From Grifola frondosa (taxonomy: Eukaryota > Basidiomycota > Agaricomycetes > Polyporales > Grifolaceae), in NCBI GenBank assembly GCA_001683735.1, contig LUGG01000002.1, positions 1,302,001 to 1,366,000 on the forward strand: DNA of 64,000 bases. The letters run 5' to 3'. Below, piece by piece: positions 47,351-57,774 of this stretch (its first letter is position 1; every line of letters starts with the position of its first letter). Made by a program: the position numbers and the translations under genes. The notes under the pieces were generated by a model. The model was not told where the DNA came from and did not search any database. It worked only from the letters and a program-made list of their open reading frames with translations.

Positions 47351-48106
47351 ATGGATATGCCAGTTGAAGGAACAAAGAATGCCCCAAAGCTATTCAGAGG
47401 AGAGGCAGCAGAAGTGCACCCATTTCTACGCCACTTTGAAAAGCTGGCAGCTCTTCATCACCTGACCACAGCAGAAAAATGCGAATTTGTCACAGATTAC
47501 TGCTCGCGAAGGGTCAGAGAGACGATTGAAGGATTTTCAAGTTACAGAGAAGGCAATTGGGATGAGTTACGATCTAATGTGATCATATACTCTAATGCAG
47601 ATCTGGAGTCTAAGAGATTCAGACTTAAGGACCTCCAGGCATTTTCAGCTCAATTTAGAAGAGAGTCAATTCATGAATTGAAAGATTGGAGACGATACCT
47701 TAGGAAATTCATCCGAATTGCAGGATGGCTCCGAGGTCAGGCAAAGCTTACTGAGGATGATTATGCATATTACCTGTGGATAGGATTACCTCCTTCATTC
47801 AGAAAAAGATTGGAAGTTAGGATCTTAGCTCTCCACCCTATGCATGATATGTCAGAACCATTCCAGCCAGCTATGATTCAGCAAGCAGCTGAAGGATTGT
47901 TAGGCCCAGATCGTTTCGACACAGAAAGACTTGGAACTGAGGATATCTTCAAGCATGATAGCAGGATAGAAGATTCAGATGATGAAGCAAGTGATGATGA
48001 AAGGATAGCCCCAGCTAGGAAGGCTAGGAGACAGCCAGCAAGAAAATCAAGAGTTAAGCCGAAGAAGGTATATGATGATAGTGACACGATGATGATGAAG
48101 AGGTGA
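47351..48106 (+). CDS. Gypsy Gag, capsid-like N-terminal part
   Basis: 251-aa frame with a retrotransposon Gag-like helical core: PKLFRGEAAEVHPFLRHFEKL, then YCSRRVRETIEGFSSY, DWRRYLRKFIRIAGWL and YYLWIGLPPSFRKRLEVRI, the typical 'YFW-GL' region of fungal Gag. The C-terminus is acidic (EDSDDEASDDE) then basic. It would form the virus-like particle capsid. The frame ends in a GAT/GAC repeat and continues one base out of register in the next frame (48103), most simply by an indel in that repeat. Confidence 0.8.
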   Translation: MDMPVEGTKNAPKLFRGEAAEVHPFLRHFEKLAALHHLTTAEKCEFVTDYCSRRVRETIEGFSSYREGNWDELRSNVIIYSNADLESKRFRLKDLQAFSAQFRRESIHELKDWRRYLRKFIRIAGWLRGQAKLTEDDYAYYLWIGLPPSFRKRLEVRILALHPMHDMSEPFQPAMIQQAAEGLLGPDRFDTERLGTEDIFKHDSRIEDSDDEASDDERIAPARKARRQPARKSRVKPKKVYDDSDTMMMKR

Positions 48107-49932
48107 CTCGGCCAATGGAGCCAGCACCTAAGTTGAAGAAGAGCATTGGAAGAGTCGTGAAGGAATTCCCAAAAGAATCAGAGGAATCAGAAATAGATAA
48201 GCTAGTTAAGCAAATGACTAAGCTGTCTGTAAACGATCCGCAATATGGGATTTTATTCTTGAAGGCATCCAACATAAACCCATTGGTTACAAGATGCTTG
48301 CCTCTTCCCCATATTAATCAGGCAGCACCCTTTGGAAGACCAGCTCAGCCAGCAGGACCACCAAGATTTGAAAGACCAGATCCTAATCGGTTCTCACCTG
48401 GAAGATTCCCACCACCATCAGGACTAGGATGTTATGGATGTGGAGAGCAAGGACATATCATGGGAAATTGCCCAAAGATCCAGGATTTGATGTCCAAAGG
48501 ACATCTCCTTAAGGATTACCGAGGACGATTTACTGATAAAAATGGAAACATTATTCAGCGAAATGGAGCAGAGAACTGGGTGCAAGCCATCAAGGATGCT
48601 GTGCCTCAGGTTCATTTTGTAACCTATGGGAAGGCTCTTGTAGAGTCAGAAGATGAATCAGATGCAGAGGTTATGGTTTTACCAGCTGAGAAGACTTCAA
48701 AGGAAGCTCGGACCTATCGAAAGCAGCCATATGAAAGTACTAGACCATCTCTTCCCAGTAAAGGAAAAGAGAAAGAGACTCCACCACATACTACTGCTTA
48801 TAAGCCACAGCCATCAGCATCAAGTTCATATCCCCATTTCAAGGAACGTCCTTTCGAAGTCCAGCAAAGATCATTCAATCCTGATAATGATGCGGAAATG
48901 GTTGATGACCCAGCAATGGCTCGCATGCTTCGAAATCAGCCAGATAAGACTGTAGAAAAGAACCGAGGACCAAACAAGACATCAGCAATTAGCCAGGAAG
49001 TGGACGCATCAAATATTATGAATAGGATTCTGAATATTCCTTTCACAATATCAGTTGGAGAACTATTTGGAGTATCCAAGGAGGTGTCACAGCAATTGCA
49101 GAATGCCTTGAAGGTCAAGAAGATAGAACCAGGGACAGGACCAGCAGCACACTTGGTATCTGGATTTACAGCAGATTTAATCTCAGGAATAAATGAGACC
49201 CGATCACCTCTTATCCGGTTGACCATGGACTGCAATGAGAAGCCAGTGAACTTTATCATTGACACAGGATCCCAGTTGAATATAATCAGTGAAAGGATCT
49301 GGAAGTCTATTGTGCAAAGGCCCATGGACAAGTCCCGTGCTATTAGCATAAATGATGCAAATGGTGGCACAGGAGACTTACTAGGTCTTGTTAGTGATGT
49401 ACCTCTGAAATTTGGACACATAAACACTAGGTTTAATGCATATGTGGCACCTAACCCTCCATTCGAAGGATTATTAGGTAGGCCATGGCAACGAGCCTTT
49501 GGTGTAGGGATACGTGAGAGGGATGAAGGAACTTTCCTTACCTTCAGAGGGCCTCCAGGACATCCTGATTCTGAAGTCTTTGTGTCATCACATGAAGACA
49601 TAGGAAGTGCAGCCTCATTTGCAACTATTGTTGAGGAGAAAGCTCCAAAGCAACCCGAGACATTGTCCAGGATTGAGTCAGTAGCTGATAATGATGATAG
49701 TGACAAGAGCTCTGAGAAGAGTGTCAAGAGTGAAGAAGAGTACAGTTCAGATATAGAGGACTATACAGAGACAGATTCAGATGAAGAAAGTACAGATGCA
49801 GATGAAGAATCAGATAAGGAGAGTCTAGCCTCAGAATTCAGGAAGATTACAATAGGGAAGAAAGCCAATGGGCAGCTGAATCATATGTATCGCCGGCAAA
49901 GCGAGAGATGGCCATGTATCAGTCTCTGTTAA
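48103..49932 (+). CDS. Gypsy Gag C-terminus with CCHC zinc knuckle and first retropepsin
   Basis: This continues Gag after a one-base shift. It contains a CCHC knuckle (CYGCGEQGHIMGNCP) for RNA binding, a long disordered acidic/Pro-rich stretch, then an aspartic protease fold: VNFIIDTGSQLNIIS (catalytic DTG) and FEGLLGRPWQRAFGV (the LLGRPW flap/end motif). A tail of Asp/Glu/Ser follows. The frame is lost at about 49870; another frame continues AESYVSPAKREMAMYQSL to about 50000. The protease should cleave the Gag-Pol polyprotein. Confidence 0.85.
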   Translation: MTRPMEPAPKLKKSIGRVVKEFPKESEESEIDKLVKQMTKLSVNDPQYGILFLKASNINPLVTRCLPLPHINQAAPFGRPAQPAGPPRFERPDPNRFSPGRFPPPSGLGCYGCGEQGHIMGNCPKIQDLMSKGHLLKDYRGRFTDKNGNIIQRNGAENWVQAIKDAVPQVHFVTYGKALVESEDESDAEVMVLPAEKTSKEARTYRKQPYESTRPSLPSKGKEKETPPHTTAYKPQPSASSSYPHFKERPFEVQQRSFNPDNDAEMVDDPAMARMLRNQPDKTVEKNRGPNKTSAISQEVDASNIMNRILNIPFTISVGELFGVSKEVSQQLQNALKVKKIEPGTGPAAHLVSGFTADLISGINETRSPLIRLTMDCNEKPVNFIIDTGSQLNIISERIWKSIVQRPMDKSRAISINDANGGTGDLLGLVSDVPLKFGHINTRFNAYVAPNPPFEGLLGRPWQRAFGVGIRERDEGTFLTFRGPPGHPDSEVFVSSHEDIGSAASFATIVEEKAPKQPETLSRIESVADNDDSDKSSEKSVKSEEEYSSDIEDYTETDSDEESTDADEESDKESLASEFRKITIGKKANGQLNHMYRRQSERWPCISLC

Positions 49933-50110
49933 CCACCCAGATGGAGGACTTTAGAACAGACAAGACAAGAAAGATTGGAGCAAGTACCTTGATGGCAGAC
50001 AATGGTGTAGAATTCATAAAGGATGAAATGGCAGATTATGGGCTCAGACCTTTCTTATTCGGGATGCGCAATTCTTCTTCCGAGATGTTCATTGCAATGG
50101 ACATGCCATT

Positions 50111-51445
50111 GTGCAATTATACCCGCACTCTAGAAAGAACATGGGGAAACTTGGTCGTTTACTTGGACGACCTGTTGATACTCATCTAATGATGTTAACT
50201 GCTGAAGGACTGAAACCTGACGTAGTTCCCCAAGTAGCTCAAGTCGGACCTACCTGTTATGATGGATTGACAATTGGACCATGGTCTCACCTTGATCCTA
50301 TGATTGTACTTCACATGTATGCAGGACACACAGTTATTCCATTTGTAGTTGATACGGGATCACAAATCGACTGTGTAAATGCAAATGTATGGAAGTCAGC
50401 AAGAGGAACAAGTCGTGAAATAGGAAAAGGAGTTATCATTAGGGACATATCAGGAAATCCCCTTACCTGTATTGGAGCTTGGGATGTAACCCTGACCATA
50501 GGCCATGTTGATACTCAAGCAACCTTGTATATCATAGAAGGTTTAGCTGTACCAGGACTCCTTGGCCGACCATGGCAATGGAAGAATGAATTCAGCCTAA
50601 GTCACAAACCTGAAGGAGTGTTTGTAGGACTCCGAGACTATCATGGAATCAACACTTATGAGATATTGATTACAAGCCCAGGAATTCAGAGAGCTGTACT
50701 TGATCGGACTTTACGACTTTGTGCATTATTATCAGCAGAACAAAAAATAGAAAAATCAAATACCACAGAAGCCCAAAGGTTGGAACGGCAGTTATCAGAT
50801 CTACTGAAACGAGATTCAGAAGAGATACCTGTTTATCGATGGGAAGCCACAGATGGTGCACAATTAGTAGGACCAACAGATCTCAATGACCCTGGATGCT
50901 GGGACGATGACTCTAATGATCCAGCAGAATCTGAAGATTTGAAGGAGTACACTGAATATGATAGATGGGTTGAAATGGAGAATCAACGATTATATCACAA
51001 CATGCGAACAACCTACCAATTTCAAGTAGGACAAGCAGTAGATGATGTTGCTTTTCCAATAACCAACATTTCAGTGAAGAATGCTCGGACAATTCAGGAA
51101 GAGCCTAACTCTAACTTACCAAGTGTTAAAGAGCAGCAATATTTATTACAAGATGTCAAAATGACTGTTAATGGAAAACGACGTGAAGGTCATGCAGTTC
51201 TTCATATGGTATTCACCCAAGAAAACTTGCGAAAGTCTCAGAAAGATACTGTAGAAGCCAATACATCAGAAATCATTGTGGAAGACCCTAAACCAGATCA
51301 AAACAAGACACGGGATCAGGGTTCGCAAACTAATGATCAAGAATGTACCAATGATATTGATCCAATAGTATGCTCAGAAGAAGACCTATACGTCAAATGG
51401 AAACAGGAGCTAGGAACTAATGATTGGGACTTGGACAACCTTTAA
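50111..51445 (+). CDS. Second retropepsin domain and linker
   Basis: An open frame of 444 codons follows the first protease. It carries a second complete retropepsin signature: VIPFVVDTGSQIDCVNANVW and VPGLLGRPWQWKNEF, with the same spacing as in the first domain (48103-49932). The two share the DTGSQ and LLGRPW blocks but differ elsewhere. The C-terminal 200 residues are acidic and not recognised. A true start is unclear; the frame probably joins the preceding one by a frame change near 50100-50190. Duplicate proteases in one element are unusual. Confidence 0.8.
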   Translation: MQLYPHSRKNMGKLGRLLGRPVDTHLMMLTAEGLKPDVVPQVAQVGPTCYDGLTIGPWSHLDPMIVLHMYAGHTVIPFVVDTGSQIDCVNANVWKSARGTSREIGKGVIIRDISGNPLTCIGAWDVTLTIGHVDTQATLYIIEGLAVPGLLGRPWQWKNEFSLSHKPEGVFVGLRDYHGINTYEILITSPGIQRAVLDRTLRLCALLSAEQKIEKSNTTEAQRLERQLSDLLKRDSEEIPVYRWEATDGAQLVGPTDLNDPGCWDDDSNDPAESEDLKEYTEYDRWVEMENQRLYHNMRTTYQFQVGQAVDDVAFPITNISVKNARTIQEEPNSNLPSVKEQQYLLQDVKMTVNGKRREGHAVLHMVFTQENLRKSQKDTVEANTSEIIVEDPKPDQNKTRDQGSQTNDQECTNDIDPIVCSEEDLYVKWKQELGTNDWDLDNL

Positions 51446-53580
51446 AGGAGGAGTACCCAAGTCACCTGTGAAGAGAATGTAGGAATAGTCAGGATATCAG
51501 ATCAAGATAAAGAAAGAAAACCCAGAAGATAATTTGAAGCAGGTTACCAGAAAGAGAATGCAAGCATTGATCAGACCGGATTCATATTGGATTGTGAAAA
51601 GTTACAAAAACAAGAAATAGCAGGATATTTATAGAGCCAGGATTTGTATACGAACTATTCTAGGTGCTAGCAGGGAACACACTCATCATTCTAGAATATC
51701 GAGGAATCAAGTTAGATAACTATAGAAAAAGAAGACGAGAATAACTCACGGCAGTTGAACTGGGGGAGTGTCCATATTACCAACTTGGATGGTCACCACA
51801 CCCTCCCTATTCGACGATGACATGTATTAGAAAAGAAGATGTTCAGAAAATAATTTAAAGAAGACTTACATCGATAGTTTCAACAGCAACGATTTTTCCG
51901 GTCTGAACGGTTCCGTCTTCAAAGAAGTTAACAGACGAGTTGATCTGAAATGTAGATTAACATTAGCCGATCGATCAAGATCGAAAATGATCGAAAGGAA
52001 CTTACTTCGTAAGGCGGCATATCGATGTAGAGGTTCAAGAAGGGATGGAACCAAAAGGAAATCCCACTGCCATTATATAGGCCAAGCCTTGACAGCACTT
52101 ACCTCATAGAATTTGATGGATGCAGCAATGCTAACCGACGAGTCGTTAAGGTGGCGATAAACAAAGTTAATATTACCAGATCAGATTAGGAAATCAGGAA
52201 CCAAGTAACAGGACAAGGAATTGGGTTTGATGTATATACCAGGGGCGTAACAGGATATTGATGATAGTACCCGATGGGGCAAGAATGTTTGCAGAACATA
52301 CTTAGGACTACTCCGTGAATTTCGGACTCGGAAATGCAGGTTGCGGCATAAGCCATGAGAGCTATGGGCAATGCATACAGTCAATTCAGGTAGTTAGTAT
52401 TGGGTCTGAACTCTTGAAAACCCAGTGGTAAACCAGGAAAACGTCGAGGTCAATGTATATTCAAATTAAAATGGCACCCATTCACAGGAAAGAAAATTAG
52501 GAAATTAATCTGGTAATGAAGATATTAACTTGGTCCACAAGACTTGTTAGCAAGGCTCAGAAAAGTAATTCAGTTTACTTACCATGTATCGACTTGAGGT
52601 CAAATCAAGCTCGCATTTGTGCTGAACCGTCCAGTAGTGATTAGAAGCTTAAATAATTGGCAGTTGGAAGAAAACCCAAAGTTATTAACGAACAGGATCC
52701 ATTGGGTGAAGGTGTACCCAGGACAAGCATGATTACAGGAAGCTATACTTACCAAATAGAGAGCCACGAAATTTTACTTGATTGTCTTTTGTTTTGGAAT
52801 ACAAATTTATGTATTCAAACAAAAGGCAATCAGGCAAAGAGTCACGAATCAAGTCATGATTAAGGAGTTTGGTGCGGAGTGCACTGTCAGCTCAGCTGAT
52901 AAGGCCGCGAACTTCTTAGAATAGTATTTAGGAACAGAGCACCCAACAGGAAAATCTTGGTCATATTGGTCACCGGATTGTATTATGATGTGTTAACCAG
53001 GGATGCAAGATATAGGCACAGGAAAGGATCAGATTACATATAACAGGATGAGACATTACTTGGACTAGATTTCGGGCCAGAATCATGTGTAGTTGCGGCA
53101 TATGCCATGAGAGCAATGGGCAAGGCATGAGGCCAAATCAAAAAGTCAGAATGTCAAACAAGAAACAGGAAACTCAGGGACAGGCAAGCTAGCGCATCGA
53201 GGTCAATGCACATCAAATAAAATACAATCGCAAAGGTAATAGACCCAGATAGAAATTTGGTTGTTAAATTCGGGATAGGCACGAAGATCATAGATCCATT
53301 TGACTACATCATGCATGATCAAATTGTCGATGACGCGAAATGTTTACAAGGTTAAATGCCGCATATCATCGGGATACAATTTGGACTGAGTATGTGGATA
53401 CAAGTGTGGATAAGGAAAACCGTGGCTACAGTATTAACGAGACTGTGGGGCGGTTCGAGATTGGGTCAACGAGACCATACAGCAAGATACAAGATTAATA
53501 TACAGTTAATATAAAATTGATAAGTCTGACGGAAACGGGAAGTTAGTAACGGATAGAAAGCAGTTATAAACGAGAGGGAA
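51446..53580. other. AT-rich noncoding part of the gypsy interior
   Basis: No plus-strand gene. Minus-strand splice-donor-like sites occur at about 51869, 52005, 52102, 52582 and 52752. Two imperfect copies of a segment lie about 760 bp apart ('gcggcata(a/t)gccatgagagc' near 52334 and 53096, followed by 'gaggtcaatg' near 52447 and 53200). Confidence 0.45.
51870..52066 (-). CDS. Two consecutive antisense exons of an unknown gene
   Basis: Minus-strand exon 52066-52006 (acceptor ggcag, donor gtaagt) reads GISFWFHPFLNLYIDMPPYE. Exon 51944-51870 (acceptor tttcag, donor gtaagt) reads INSSVNFFEDGTVQTGKIV then AVETID. Phases agree at the join, with an intron of 61 nt. No family recognised. Both lie inside the gypsy interior, antisense to gag and pol. 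The full gene cannot be assembled; more exon-like pieces follow up to 57.2 kb. Confidence 0.4.
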
Positions 53581-55813
53581 CATACCAAAGATAGAAATGT
53601 CGAGCGCGACCGGGTCGCGACGAACACATTGAGGATAGCGTCGATGGACGCAGACGAAGAGGTCGACCTGTGAGAATAGCCATTAGCAGACAGGCCAGAC
53701 AAGAAGAGCGAGCATCGCACGTACCTAGGGAACGGATCCGGCAGTCATGATTAGACTGCGGGGCGACGCATGGCCCCGACGATCCACGGCGAGGAGCCGC
53801 GGATACAAGCGAGGGCTCGGAACGCGACGATGTGCCCAGTTGCATGGCCATTGGGCCAGAGAGAAGAGCATGCGGCGTGCGCGCGTAACAGCACATGAGG
53901 CCCGCAGCGCGTGCTAAATGAGAGCGTACAGGACGAGATAATAAGAACATATGTATGTGGGAGGTAATAAGAGACGGACATACTGATAGATGTAGAGCTC
54001 AACGAGTGTACCATGCCCGAACTGGCCGGTAGGGTAATGCACGACGCTGAGAGGTCAGACGTCAGCGTAGCCCGTACAGAGTGTAGAAGAAGGAAGAAAC
54101 TCACCGAAAAGAGATTGAGTGCGACGTGCCCAACAGCTCCGAACGCGAAGCATGCAGTGCGGCGGACGCGCGCGCACCAGCACAACCGAACGTTCGAGCA
54201 GTCCGCGGTGTGGCCAGCACACGAGAGAGTCGAGTATGGAATGCCCGAGCAGCGTGAACGTTCACGCACTCGGAGGATATCCCGGCCTAATGAGATAAGA
54301 AAGTCAGCGGCAAGCATAGAATGATGAAGACGTACTTAGGAGAGTATTACGCTCACCGGGTACGGGGACGTACAAACCGTACAATGGGAGGAGAGACGTT
54401 GAGGAGTGCGCCCGCATAGTTGCGCGGTGCGCCGTCGCAGAGAAACCGTTTGAGCGCAGCGCAACCTGGTCAATAAGGATCAGCGACGAATGAACGGTTA
54501 ACGGGAACGGCATACCGATGACTGGCCCGTTAGCTACCTGACGTCGAGGCTAGTGCGCTGAGAGGAACAGAATGTTAGCCAGTAAGAGAGAAATGGGATT
54601 GAAGGACGCGCCTACAAAGAATCGAGCTCATTGAGTATGGGAATTTGAAGACCGTACAGCGGAAGGAGCGGTCGAGAAGGTGCGCGCCTGCACAGCTGAG
54701 CAATGAGCCGGTGCGAGAGTTCGAAAAAGCGCACCATGCCCTGGTAAAGAAAGGCCAGCAGCATGCAAAGAAACCAAAGAATTAATGTCGGACTCACCAG
54801 AACAGCGAGGAACGCGGACGCTGCCCAGTGTCGGGGCCGCGCGGCGCGAACGTTGAGCGTACCCGCTCCCGGCATGGATAGGTCCGCTGGATCAAGAGCC
54901 AGAGATGGAAATATGGAAGGAAAATGGAAGGGAACTTGATAAAAAACCGAGCCCGCCTGAATGGGTTTAGCGGAGAATCAGCGCGTTTTTATAGGCCGCA
55001 GATAAGGTACACGTGAGGACTTACCAAGCAGAAGACGAGTCAAGACGAGTCAGAAAGACTCACGAAGAGTCAGAAACCCAAAAATTTGGGGACATGGCCA
55101 AGCTTTCTGCTTGGTCAGCCAAAGAGACACTTTGGGGAGAAGAGACTTGAGCCAGAGAGATTGGAAACAATGTATAGGACTCACGGAAGTAGCCCACGCA
55201 GCGCTGCGCGGTGAAGAACGCGGCATCCGGTGCACATAGTGCTACTGAGCGTAGTGTGTGGAGCTGGAAGATTGGACACAATCGAGCCACAAGAGGGGGA
55301 GCCTAGATAGAAGATAAGCTGTCAGATAAGGAGAATAGGGATAGAGCCGCGGCACCAAAGAACGGCCGAGAATTGGTCAGATGAGGTGTGGGGTGAGACG
55401 GATGAGTCCAGCAGGAAGAAGGATCTGCAAAAAGGATAGGAAGTCAGACCACTTTCTCCCCAACAAATCTCAGCGCGTGACTCACCGCTGCCAAGGGATG
55501 AGTAAGCGCGACCATAGGAGTAAACCGAGGCCAGGAAATGAAAGTGTGGGGTAAACAAAGGAGGGCGACGAGGCCTCCGCGAGACGCTGAAGATCCGTAG
55601 GAATAGGAGTATCGGGAGATAGAGCATCACGGAAGCATCACAAGATAAGGCGGCCCCGATGAGGCACACCGAGAACGCGATCGACCTGCGTAGAATAGAC
55701 CGAGTAAGAAAGAATATACAGTACAAGTGTACCGCGTAAGGACTGCTAAAGATCAGTGATAGAAACGTTCGTTATGTGAGTATAATAAATCCGGAAAGAC
55801 TAGAAGGAAAAGG
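53581..55813 (-). other. GC-rich insert with a series of antisense splice-donor-like sites
   Basis: GC content rises sharply relative to the surrounding element. Donor-like sites on the minus strand occur at about 53585, 53724, 53983, 54104, 54356, 54797, 55024, 55184 and 55485, several preceded by open stretches and followed by pyrimidine-rich acceptors. For example the exon-like segment after cacag at about 53669 reads VDLFVCVHRRYPQCVRRD. Two exon-like blocks (around 54400 and 54690) resemble each other (GCGCAC...CTCC...TGTACGGT), suggesting internal duplication. Confidence 0.4.
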
Positions 55814-55821
55814 TATAAATA
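55814..55821 (+). promoter_or_regulatory. TATA box of insert gene
   Basis: TATAAATA, 42-49 nt upstream of the ATG at 55863. Confidence 0.5.
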
Positions 55822-55862
55822 CGAGGCAAAGGAGCGGACAAAATTTTGCACTCCCACTTACC

Positions 55863-56952
55863 ATGACGAGTCCCTTCCTGTTCCGAGCAAGCACGCCGCC
55901 GACGCCCCACCTACGATGGGACCGAATCTATCAGTTCCACCAGCGGATGTACGGCTTACCTCTGCTGCACGCGACAAGCACCCGGTCTTGACCGCGTCCG
56001 AACTGCACTACTGTCCGATGGGTATAGCCCCCTGGTCGAAGAACCCGCAGCGTCCGGATCCGACGGCCATGTTCCTCCTCAGGGATGCCTACATTCGGGA
56101 CCCTAGCGGTGCGATCCGTGGGGACGCCGTCATCATCTTCGATGGCACGGTTGACGAAGAACACCCACGCAACCCGACGCCGAACGAAGAGAACATCCCG
56201 GACTACCCGCCTGACGATGCCGTTCCATCGGGCCCGCTCGTAGGATCCGTGATGGTGGACCGCGCCGTTCAAGTCGATTTACCGCGCGATGACTATACCC
56301 GCCGTACGTCCTGCGCTCGCCGATATACATACCGCGTTCGCCGTCTTGCACGCCTCCGACGACGACGGCCACTAGGTGTGCGTCCACGGTTAACGATCGG
56401 TACCGTTCGCTCGTCGAAGTCGCGGTGGCTGCCATAAAGATGCAGCGCACCAACGACGAGAAGGAGTTTGCCGAGTTGGATCTTGAGTATATGGAGACCG
56501 ACCTGAGAGGAGACAGAGAGAGCGAGGAGATACCTGTGGAAGAGGAGGTGAGGTTGAACACATCGCAAGTTGACGGATGGTGTGTACTCACCGAATATCT
56601 GCGCGAGCAGCGTTCCATCGCAGGACGCGCATCCGAGGCCAGCAGCTCCCTTACTGATATTGAAAGTGTCCCGACGACGGACGAAGCAGCTCGCCGTCCC
56701 GAGCGGAGACTCCCCGGATCCGCGCAAAAGGCTCCGTGTCCGCGAGGATCCCCGAATTATAGGGAGACGCGCCGTACGTACCCTTTGTTCGGCCAGAGAT
56801 GCAGGCTAAAGAAACGTATACAATCAGCACTTGAAGAACAGAGCAAGAATCCGGTCGTCGGCATACCTTTGACCCGCGTAGCCGTCCTCGAAGAAGATGA
56901 CCGCGCACTCTTGAATCCGTCCTCAGCGTACCCGCGCCGAGTGGGAGATTGA
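55863..56952 (+). CDS. Unknown protein encoded by the insert inside the gypsy element (frame broken)
   Basis: The start MTSPFLFRASTPPTPHLRWD continues after a shift near 55985 as VLTASELHYCPMGIAPWSKN, MFLLRDAYIRDPSGAIRGDA and VIIFDGTVDEEHPRNPTPNE. After a second shift near 56300 it reads VNDRYRSLVEVAVAAIKMQ and EKEFAELDLEYMETDLRGD, with an acidic then basic tail to 56952. No known domain; the middle is acidic and Pro-rich. It has its own TATA box and lies sense to gag-pol. It may be a gene of a nested element or a captured gene. Confidence 0.5.
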
Positions 56953-57774
56953 GGACTGCCGGTTTGTGAGCGACGTTATCGCCGCCGTCACGCTCGCGCT
57001 CCATTCGATCGGCACAGGCGAAGGAGGCCGACCGAACATGACCGCTGGACGCGGAAGGAAGAGGTGCCCCGCTTGGAACGGCCGAGGGGTAGAAGATGAG
57101 CGCGAGGCGCAGCGAGTGTAGGAACCCGATGTCCGTTTACTAACGAATGAATATCTGAAGAAAGCCAGAACATGTCAGTATGCAAATATGTAGTTACAGA
57201 CTCACCTGTATGCCGGGGGGCGAAAATACGAGCTAAATTCTTAGACGAAAACTCTGGATTATGTGTGAGCAGTAAAATCAGGATTGAGATAACGAGCAAG
57301 CGCAGAAACACGCCGACGAGAGTGCCAGCGCAGGCCGTTAAGCACCCGGATAGGGCCTGGGAAGGAACTAAATGTGCCAGCACGCGAGAATGTCGAAGCA
57401 GGGCAAAGGGGACATTGAGAAGTTAGATAGGGCCCGAGAGAGAATCATCCGGCGCCGAAGGCAGGCCAGGAACGAGCGCGCGAAGAAATCAGACAGCAGG
57501 AAAGAAGGGAAGAGAGACAATAAGGAAACGAGCGCGAACCAGATGCCAACACAGCAACGCGTCGCGCGTTGAAGTCACATGTTGCACTTGGAGAACAGGC
57601 GCGCGGGCAGCTCGGAGAAAGGACGCCCGAAGCGCTCAAGAGAGACGCGCCGCGTTGAGGCGTGCCGCACAGTCACAGCGGTGACTTCGGTGTCACCTCG
57701 GCGAGTGACTGGCGCTAGTCACTTCCGCGCGCGCGAACCGCGCAATCAAGACCAAGACAGTAATACTGATATCT
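56953..57774. other. GC-rich insert tail, no plus-strand gene
   Basis: No supported gene on the plus strand. The minus strand has an intron-like unit (donor gtgagt at about 57205, acceptor cttcag about 50 nt further), consistent with the antisense ladder. The GC-rich insert ends sharply at about 57770. Confidence 0.4.

Noticed and set aside
48080..48110. Programmed frameshift within Gag
   Set aside because: The shift occurs in a GAT/GAC microsatellite, inside Gag, with no slippery heptamer and amid many other single-base breaks in this element.
53751..54317. Minus-strand 188-codon open frame
   Set aside because: It reads through several donor/acceptor-like sites and has mixed, non-conserved composition; exon-wise reading is more plausible.
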